NCBI RefSeq assembly: GCF_937129435.1
Contig: NZ_CAKZNF010000026.1
Coordinates: forward strand, 1-43,413
Source: an uncultured Parasphingopyxis sp.
GTDB lineage: Bacteria; Pseudomonadota; Alphaproteobacteria; Sphingomonadales; Sphingomonadaceae
Direction: 5' to 3'
DNA: 43,413 bases
Shown here: in pieces, positions 38,449 through 43,413 of the stretch
Position numbering within the stretch: position 1 is the stretch's first letter
Layout of the letters: each line of letters starts with the position of its first letter
Position numbers and translations under genes: made by a program
The notes under the pieces: generated by a model
Told to the model about the DNA's origin: nothing
Database searches by the model: none
The model's input: only the letters and a program-made list of their open reading frames with translations

Positions 38449-39851
38449 GCGGCGAGACAGCCGGCGATGGCGCGCGGGATCGCGGCGACGACATCGTCCG
38501 CGATCATCGCCGGACCGGCGAATTGCGCGGCTTCCGCATGGAGCCACACCGCTTGGCAGGCGGCGGCGAAGGGATCGCCCGTCGCCGCGTAGCGAGCCGC
38601 GACGAGCCCCGACAACACATCACCCGTTCCCGCCGTTGCGAGCGAGCCCGGCGCGTCGGCAAGGATGCCCGCACGCCCGTCGGGCGCCGCGACAACGGTG
38701 TCGGCACCCTTGAAGACGACCACCGATCGCGCGGTCTTCGACGCCTGACGCGCCCGAACGATCTTGCTCTCGTCGCCCGCCCCGAACATCCGGTCGAACT
38801 CGCCCGCATGCGGCGTGAGGACCGGAATCTGTGCGAAAGACGCCAATCTGTCGGGGCCGTCCTTTTCGCCGAGCAGCACCAGAGCGTCGGCGTCGAGAAC
38901 AAGCCGCCGTCCCGACGCCAGAACCGCGTCGAGCCGTTGCCGCGCTTTCTTGTCGCGTCCCAGGCCCGGCCCGATCACCGCGCAATCGATCCGCTCGTCT
39001 TCGAGCAATTTGCCGAGCGTCTTGGGGTCGGTCGCCTGCTTCATGATCAGCGCCTGCGGCCCGTCGCCGCGCTCGGGCCCGGCCATGACGACATAGCCCG
39101 CCCCACCGCGCATGGCCGCCTGCGCGGCCAGGCTCGCTGCGCCTGCCATCGGCCCTTCGGCGACAAAGACATAGCCGCGTATGTATTTGTGATCGTCGGG
39201 ACCGGGCGCCGCGATCGACGGGCGCGCGATTTCAGTGAGATCGCTCTCGGCCGCAATGCCGATCTCGCCGAGCAGCACATGGCCCATATGGCGCTGCGCA
39301 GGCTGCAGCAAATGCGCCGGTTTGAGCGCACCGAGCGCGACCGTCACATCGAAATCGGGAACCGGCGAGAGGATCGTGCCGCCATCCGTCTCGATCCCGC
39401 TCGGCAGATCGACGGCAATGCCATGCCGTGCCCTTGCAACCAGATTGCCCAGCTGCCCCGCAAGCGCCCTATCGAGCGGACGCTTGAGCCCGGTGCCGAA
39501 CAGCGCGTCGATGACAAGCGGCGCGGATTTGGCTTCATCGATTGTAACCACCTCGCCGTTCCACTTCCGGCGGGCCTCGGCCGCCGCATCACTGGCCGGA
39601 TCGGCCAGCGCCGCGACGCGAACATCGCAGCCGCGCTCGGCGAGCAGCCGCGCAACGACATAGCCGTCGCCGCCATTGTTGCCGGGCCCGCACAGGATGA
39701 GCGTTTCGCTTCGCCCGGCGATCCGCCAGGCAATGTCGGCAACCGCCCTGCCCGCGCGTTCCATCAGCTCGCCGACCGGGGTGCCGCTATCGATGGTCGC
39801 CTGTTCGGCGTCGCGCATTTCCTCGGCCGTCAGGATCGCGCGGCCCGGCAT
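38445..39851 (-). CDS. nnr: Bifunctional NAD(P)HX epimerase / dehydratase
   Basis: This enzyme repairs hydrated NAD(P)H. The 468-aa protein fuses the N-terminal epimerase (about 1-210; LILCGPGNNGGDGYVVARLL, DALFGTGLKRPL, AVDLPSGIETDGG) and the C-terminal ADP-dependent dehydratase (about 220-468; AVIGPGLGRDKKARQ, LTPHAGEFDRMFG, TAGTGDVLSGLVAARY). The order and length are those of E. coli YjeF. The ATG shares one base with the stop of the upstream lipoprotein gene (TGATG). Confidence 0.94.
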   Translation of the reverse strand: MPGRAILTAEEMRDAEQATIDSGTPVGELMERAGRAVADIAWRIAGRSETLILCGPGNNGGDGYVVARLLAERGCDVRVAALADPASDAAAEARRKWNGEVVTIDEAKSAPLVIDALFGTGLKRPLDRALAGQLGNLVARARHGIAVDLPSGIETDGGTILSPVPDFDVTVALGALKPAHLLQPAQRHMGHVLLGEIGIAAESDLTEIARPSIAAPGPDDHKYIRGYVFVAEGPMAGAASLAAQAAMRGGAGYVVMAGPERGDGPQALIMKQATDPKTLGKLLEDERIDCAVIGPGLGRDKKARQRLDAVLASGRRLVLDADALVLLGEKDGPDRLASFAQIPVLTPHAGEFDRMFGAGDESKIVRARQASKTARSVVVFKGADTVVAAPDGRAGILADAPGSLATAGTGDVLSGLVAARYAATGDPFAAACQAVWLHAEAAQFAGPAMIADDVVAAIPRAIAGCLAA

Positions 39852-40249
39852 CAGCGGACCGTGGCCGGCAGCCGGTAACGATCGCCGCCCAGCGCGACTT
39901 CGATCTCGCCTTGTGAAAGTGGCGTGACGGCGGCCTGCTCGGCCCCGTCTGCGGCGATCACCCCGCGCCCGTCATTGGTGACGAGCAGCCGCCGGAAGCC
40001 GCCATCGGGATGGCGCAGGGTCAGGATCAGGCCTTCCGCCGTCTGCGTGCGTTCGATCGTGCAGTCGGGCTGATATCCGGTTGCCCCGCCCGGCGCGCAA
40101 TAGACCATGCCGCTTTCGATAAGATCGCGCTGCGCATTGGCTTCGGCCTCGAGAAGCGGGTCGACGTTATCCGTTTCTGGCTGGTCGCCAGCCCCGCACG
40201 CCGCAAGGGCGAAGCTGATTGCCAATGTGCTAGATATCCGCATAGACAT
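39851..40249 (-). CDS. Unknown lipoprotein between ilvD and nnr
   Basis: The 132-aa protein has a signal ending in the lipobox LAAC ([20 protein letters not shown]), so it is probably lipid-anchored in the envelope. The mature part has two Cys ([14 protein letters not shown]) and a small beta-rich end ([20 protein letters not shown]). I do not recognise it. Start at 40249 (MSMRIS, with AAGG upstream) or 40243. It overlaps the ilvD stop by up to 20 bases and couples to nnr. This contrasts with its two cytoplasmic enzyme neighbours. Confidence 0.75.
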   Translation of the reverse strand: MSMRISSTLAISFALAACGAGDQPETDNVDPLLEAEANAQRDLIESGMVYCAPGGATGYQPDCTIERTQTAEGLILTLRHPDGGFRRLLVTNDGRGVIAADGAEQAAVTPLSQGEIEVALGGDRYRLPATVR

Positions 40250-41951
40250 GCGTTTCGGCCTTTGCGCCGGGATGGGTGACGGCGCCCTTGCTCGCCGGAC
40301 CGACATTCTGGGCATAGCGCCACAGCGTTCCCGACTGGTAATCGTTCTGCCGCGCGGTCCAGTTTCGCCGCCGCTCGGCGAGCACATCTTCGTCGACATC
40401 GAGATCGATCGTCCCGGCCTCGGCGTCGATCCGGATGATATCGCCATCCTCGACAAGCCCGATCGGCCCGCCTTCGGCGGCTTCCGGTCCGACATGGCCG
40501 ATACAGAACCCACGCGTCGCGCCCGAAAACCGCCCATCGGTGATCAGCGCGACCTTCTCGCCCATCCCCTGGCCGTAAAGCGCCGCGGTGGTCGAGAGCA
40601 TTTCGCGCATCCCCGGCCCGCCCTTGGGCCCTTCATAGCGAATGACGATCACCGATCCTTCTTCGATGTCACGCGTCTCGACGGCGTGGAAGCACTCCTC
40701 CTCGCTGTCGAAGCACCGCGCCGGCCCCTCGAACTGGAGCCGCGCCATCCCGGCGACCTTCACGATCGCGCCATCGGGGGCGAGCGAACCTTTCAGCCCG
40801 ACCACCCCGCCCGTCGGCGACAGCGGGTGTTCGACCGGATAGATCACCTTCTGCTTCGGGTTCCAGGTCACCTCGTCGATATTCTCGCCGAGCGTCTTTC
40901 CCGTCACCGTCAGACAATTGCCGTCGAGCAGGTCGTGATCGAGCAGCGTCTTCATCAGCATGTAGACGCCGCCCGCCTCGTACATGTCCTTGGCGACATA
41001 TTTCCCGCCGGGCTTGAGGTCGGCGATGTACGGCGTCGACTTGAACATTTCGGCGACGTCGAACAGGTCGAAATCGATCCCGCATTCGTTTGCCATTGCA
41101 GGCAGGTGCAGCGCCCCGTTGGTCGAGCCACCGGTCGCCGCGACGACGCGCGCGGCGTTTTCGAACGCCGCCTTGGTGCAGATGTCGCGCGGGCGGATAT
41201 TCTTCTCGAGCAGCTCCATCACCTGCTCGCCCGCAGCGCGCGCTATATCGTCGTTCGATTCATAGGGCGCGGGCACCATGTTGCTGTTCGGCAGCGAAAG
41301 CCCGATCGCCTCGCCAACACAGGCCATGGTGTTCGCGGTGAACTGGCCGCCGCACGCGCCATGGCCGGGACAGGCGACCTTCTCGAGTTCGATCAGCTCC
41401 TGCAGCGGGCAATCGTCGGCCTCATAGCGTCCGACCGCCTCGAACACGTCGACGACGGTGACGTCGTCGCCGTGGAAATGGCCGGGCAGGATCGATCCGC
41501 CATAGACGAAGATCGCTGGGACGTTGAGCCGCAGCATCGCCATCATCATGCCGGGCAGCGACTTGTCGCAGCCGGCAAAGGCGACGAGCGCGTCATAGCA
41601 ATGGCCGCGCACCGACAGCTCGACCGAATCGGCGATCACCTCGCGGCTGACGAGCGAGCTCTTCATGCCCTGATGGCCCATAGCGATGCCATCGGTCACG
41701 GTGATCGTGTTGAAGCGGCGCGGCGTACCGCCACCGGCGATCACGCCCTCGCGGCAGATATCGGCCTGGTGATCGAGCCGCGTGTTGCATGGCGCGCTGT
41801 CGTTGCCCGCGCTCGCGACCGCGACAAAGGGACGATTGATCTCCTCCTCGCTCATCCCCATCGCGTAATAATACGAGCGATGCGGCGCACGCGAGGGGCC
41901 GATCGAAACATGCCGGCTCGGCAGCTTTTCCTTGTCGAAACGGTTGGTCAT
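40230..41951 (-). CDS. ilvD: Dihydroxy-acid dehydratase
   Basis: IlvD makes 2-keto acids for valine, leucine and isoleucine with an Fe-S cluster. The 573-aa protein has the cluster-binding cysteines in [27 protein letters not shown] and [18 protein letters not shown], and [20 protein letters not shown] near the C-terminus. The start at 41951 has GGAG upstream. It is the head of the ilvD-lipoprotein-nnr transcript. The Fe-S requirement ties it to the assembly genes in this window in general terms only. Confidence 0.97.
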   Translation of the reverse strand: MTNRFDKEKLPSRHVSIGPSRAPHRSYYYAMGMSEEEINRPFVAVASAGNDSAPCNTRLDHQADICREGVIAGGGTPRRFNTITVTDGIAMGHQGMKSSLVSREVIADSVELSVRGHCYDALVAFAGCDKSLPGMMMAMLRLNVPAIFVYGGSILPGHFHGDDVTVVDVFEAVGRYEADDCPLQELIELEKVACPGHGACGGQFTANTMACVGEAIGLSLPNSNMVPAPYESNDDIARAAGEQVMELLEKNIRPRDICTKAAFENAARVVAATGGSTNGALHLPAMANECGIDFDLFDVAEMFKSTPYIADLKPGGKYVAKDMYEAGGVYMLMKTLLDHDLLDGNCLTVTGKTLGENIDEVTWNPKQKVIYPVEHPLSPTGGVVGLKGSLAPDGAIVKVAGMARLQFEGPARCFDSEEECFHAVETRDIEEGSVIVIRYEGPKGGPGMREMLSTTAALYGQGMGEKVALITDGRFSGATRGFCIGHVGPEAAEGGPIGLVEDGDIIRIDAEAGTIDLDVDEDVLAERRRNWTARQNDYQSGTLWRYAQNVGPASKGAVTHPGAKAETHVYADI

Positions 41952-41973
41952 CGAAACTCCGCCAATATTCCAT

Positions 41974-42053
41974 CGTCATTCCCGCGAAGGCGGGAATCCC
42001 GCTGCCTTCAACCGGAAAGAAGAAGCGGGGCCTCCGCTTTCGCGGGGATGACG
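41974..42053. repeat. REP-type inverted repeat pair (REPIN-like)
   Basis: CGTCATTCCCGCGAAGGCGG at 41974 onward is mirrored by CCGCTTTCGCGGGGATGACG ending at 42053. The arms match with a few mismatches and each can form its own small hairpin. Such repeats are typically present in many copies in genomes of this group. Only one copy is in this window, so copy number is not shown here. Confidence 0.7.
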
Positions 42054-42060
42054 GAGAGAA

Positions 42061-43029
42061 TCAAGGGAGTGTGTCGCGCGTTTCCGCGATCACCGGCGCG
42101 AGGATATCGGCCCATTTCGAGACACCCGCAGCATCGCCGATCAGGTCGTTGCGCACCTCGATCGCCAGATAGGGCAGCCCTCTCGCCTCCGCGTGATGGT
42201 TCATCGTCGCGTTGAGCAGCTTGCCCGAATAGGGTTCATTGTCGCCGACCGTCAGCCCCTCCGCCTCCAGCAATGGAATGGCTATCCGTGGTGCGCGTTC
42301 GTCCTCATTGTAGAGAATTCCGCATTCCCACGGCCGCTCCTGATCCGGCTTCGAGCGCAACTGCGGTGTGAAGCTGTGGATCGTGAAGAGCATCTTCGGC
42401 TCCCGCTGCTCGATCTCTCGCTCAACACGCGCATGATAGGGCCGCCAGAAGCGATCGATCGCAGCTCCGAAAGCTTCGGTGTAGGCGCCCCTGAAGTCGA
42501 CCGTCGTTGTGGCCTCTCCATCCGTGCTTTCCCCGAGATAGGGCTCAAGCAAAGCAGATCCGCCAAGCTTGTGGATCGTGGGTCGGTCTGGCCTTTCGCG
42601 AAAATCCCGCGCGATGAAGTGAACGCCTACTTTCTGTTTCGAGATCGCGGAATCCGAGAATGCGATGTAGTTGACGACGATTTCGACATAGCAGGCCGTG
42701 TCAGACCCTGTCAGGCGGCTGCGCTGGCGAGCGGCGGTGTGGTAGTCGACGGGCTCTTCATGCTCGATAAAGGCGAACCCTGCGAGGCGGCCCTCGCGTG
42801 CCAGCAACGTCCTGGCGATGTCAAACTGCGAACCGGCTTCGATCTGGGAAAGCAATTCTGCCTCGGGGACATCGCGGCCTGCCAGAAGCTCCGAAATCAA
42901 CCCGAAATTGCCAAGGCTGGTGAAACCCTGCACTTGATCCGTCGGAAAGAAATGCGCTTCGCACAACGGCGGTGCGCTGACATCCTGGGCAAGCGCAAGC
43001 AACATCAGGACTGTAGCAGAACCTGTCAT
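42061..43029 (-). CDS. Chimeric secreted protein ending in half of an N-formylglutamate amidohydrolase
   Basis: The 322-aa protein splits at about residue 191. The first part has a signal-like N-terminus (MTGSATVLMLLALAQDVSA), two Cys (CEAHFF, ACYVEIVVNY) and no family I recognise. From RFWRPYHARVE onward it matches the C-terminal half of N-formylglutamate amidohydrolase: FTIHSFTPQL, VGDNEPYSGKLLNATMN in part, and HHAEARGLPYLAIEVRNDLI. The N-terminal half of that enzyme, including its DHASN-type metal site, is missing, so amidohydrolase activity is doubtful. The junction coincides with the palindrome GCGATCGATCGC (42451-42462). It could be a functional fusion or a decaying recombinant. Confidence 0.7.
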   Translation of the reverse strand: MTGSATVLMLLALAQDVSAPPLCEAHFFPTDQVQGFTSLGNFGLISELLAGRDVPEAELLSQIEAGSQFDIARTLLAREGRLAGFAFIEHEEPVDYHTAARQRSRLTGSDTACYVEIVVNYIAFSDSAISKQKVGVHFIARDFRERPDRPTIHKLGGSALLEPYLGESTDGEATTTVDFRGAYTEAFGAAIDRFWRPYHARVEREIEQREPKMLFTIHSFTPQLRSKPDQERPWECGILYNEDERAPRIAIPLLEAEGLTVGDNEPYSGKLLNATMNHHAEARGLPYLAIEVRNDLIGDAAGVSKWADILAPVIAETRDTLP

Positions 43030-43082
43030 CGTGTTGGCGTGTGCTCAGCGTCGGCAATAGTCAATCTTGCAAATACTGCCGT

Positions 43083-43413
43083 TCAGCCATGCGCCGCGAT
43101 GAATTCCTCGACCACTGGCGCGACCTTCGTGCGCCACTTGCTGCCGTTGAAGATTCCGTAGTGTCCGGCGCCCTCTGCCATGTAGTAGCGCTTCTTCTCC
43201 TCACCCAGCCCGGTCGCCAGCTTGAGCGCGGCCTTGGTCTGGCCCAGTCCGGAGATATCGTCGCGCTCGCCTTCGATCGCGAGCAGGGCGGTGTCGCTGA
43301 TCTGGGTGAGGTCGACGACCTCGCCCTTATGTTCGAACGTACCGTTGGGGATCGAGTGCTTCTGGAACACCTCCTCCACCGTCTGGAGGTAGAACTCCGC
43401 CGTCATGTCACAC
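43083..43413 (-). CDS. phaZ: Polyhydroxyalkanoate depolymerase, C-terminal part (cut by window edge)
   Basis: Intracellular PHA/PHB depolymerases release monomers from storage granules. The visible about 109 residues include (V)CDMTAEFYLQTVEEVFQKHS, LLAIEGERDDISGLGQTKAA and AEGAGHYGIFNGSKWRTKVA, all hallmarks of the family's C-terminus, with a His in GAGHYGIFNG as probable catalytic residue. The Ser nucleophile lies outside. An ATG at 43406 is internal (the frame continues to the edge). Confidence 0.92.
   Translation of the reverse strand, partial: CDMTAEFYLQTVEEVFQKHSIPNGTFEHKGEVVDLTQISDTALLAIEGERDDISGLGQTKAALKLATGLGEEKKRYYMAEGAGHYGIFNGSKWRTKVAPVVEEFIAAHG

Noticed and set aside
40107..42215. 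702-aa open frame antisense to ilvD
   Set aside because: ilvD is certain on the other strand, and the translation is Arg/His-rich without motifs, as expected for an antisense shadow.

Overview
This window comes from the chromosome of a GC-rich alphaproteobacterium, most likely of the order Sphingomonadales. That placement rests on gene content and order (ffh-rpsP-rimM-trmD-rplS, the dapF-mtaB-ftsY-yciB chain, ChpT next to chemotaxis genes, RpoH, an FtsY without a long acidic domain, the style of the psp locus) and not on a database search. Coding density is very high. Many neighbours overlap by ATGA, GTGA or TGATG, and no gene-free stretch exceeds about 300 bases. The longest one, about 250 bases at 31083-31330, carries phased TTGACA repeats.

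Layout. 1-4476 (minus): asd (cut by the window edge), rplS, trmD, an extra 118-aa membrane ORF, rimM, rpsP with a long Ala/Glu tail, and ffh. 4719-10059 (plus): a membrane GGDEF-EAL protein, then dapF-mtaB-ftsY-yciB, ending at a strong hairpin shared with sodB. 10921-12168 (minus): two paralogous secreted TPR proteins. 12222-16572: the phage-shock locus. pspF reads leftward. A sigma-54 type promoter drives a rightward operon of a tiny exported peptide, pspA, pspB, pspC and then five further small membrane/coiled-coil proteins, ended by a clear terminator. 16618-19712: sufE, a thioredoxin-like ferredoxin, a J-domain protein, a Yip1-type membrane protein, the RNase P RNA (absent from protein-based gene calling) and an AmpD-type amidase. 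19788-25615 (minus): chpT, cheA, cheW, cheY, cheB, cheR. 25656-28709: a JAMM protease divergent from rluD, then rpoH and mtgA. 28713-31419 (minus): a membrane protein, ybaB, dnaX and the 4.5S SRP RNA. 31462-35513 (minus): parDE, a class A beta-lactamase, a [2Fe-2S] ferredoxin and two cysteine desulfurases. 35629-43413: an alpha/beta hydrolase, a small membrane protein, a Thr/Ser dehydratase, two tandem MAPEG proteins, NAD(P)HX repair enzyme, a lipoprotein, ilvD, a REP-type inverted repeat, a chimeric gene ending in half of an N-formylglutamate amidohydrolase, and a truncated PHB depolymerase.

How they work together. SRP protein (Ffh), SRP receptor (FtsY) and SRP RNA (ffs) all lie within 28 kb. 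The Psp locus is an envelope-stress module whose five extra small proteins repeat one architecture: a membrane segment, then a short coiled coil ending in LERIxTD / EIExLR. A related tail is found on PspC, and the layout resembles PspB. This expanded Psp operon is the most likely undescribed system here. Other notable points are a ParE toxin lacking a normal start codon, a beta-lactamase translationally coupled to a ferredoxin and carrying the Cys69/Cys238 pair of class A carbapenemases, and a CheA ending in a degenerate receiver-like domain.
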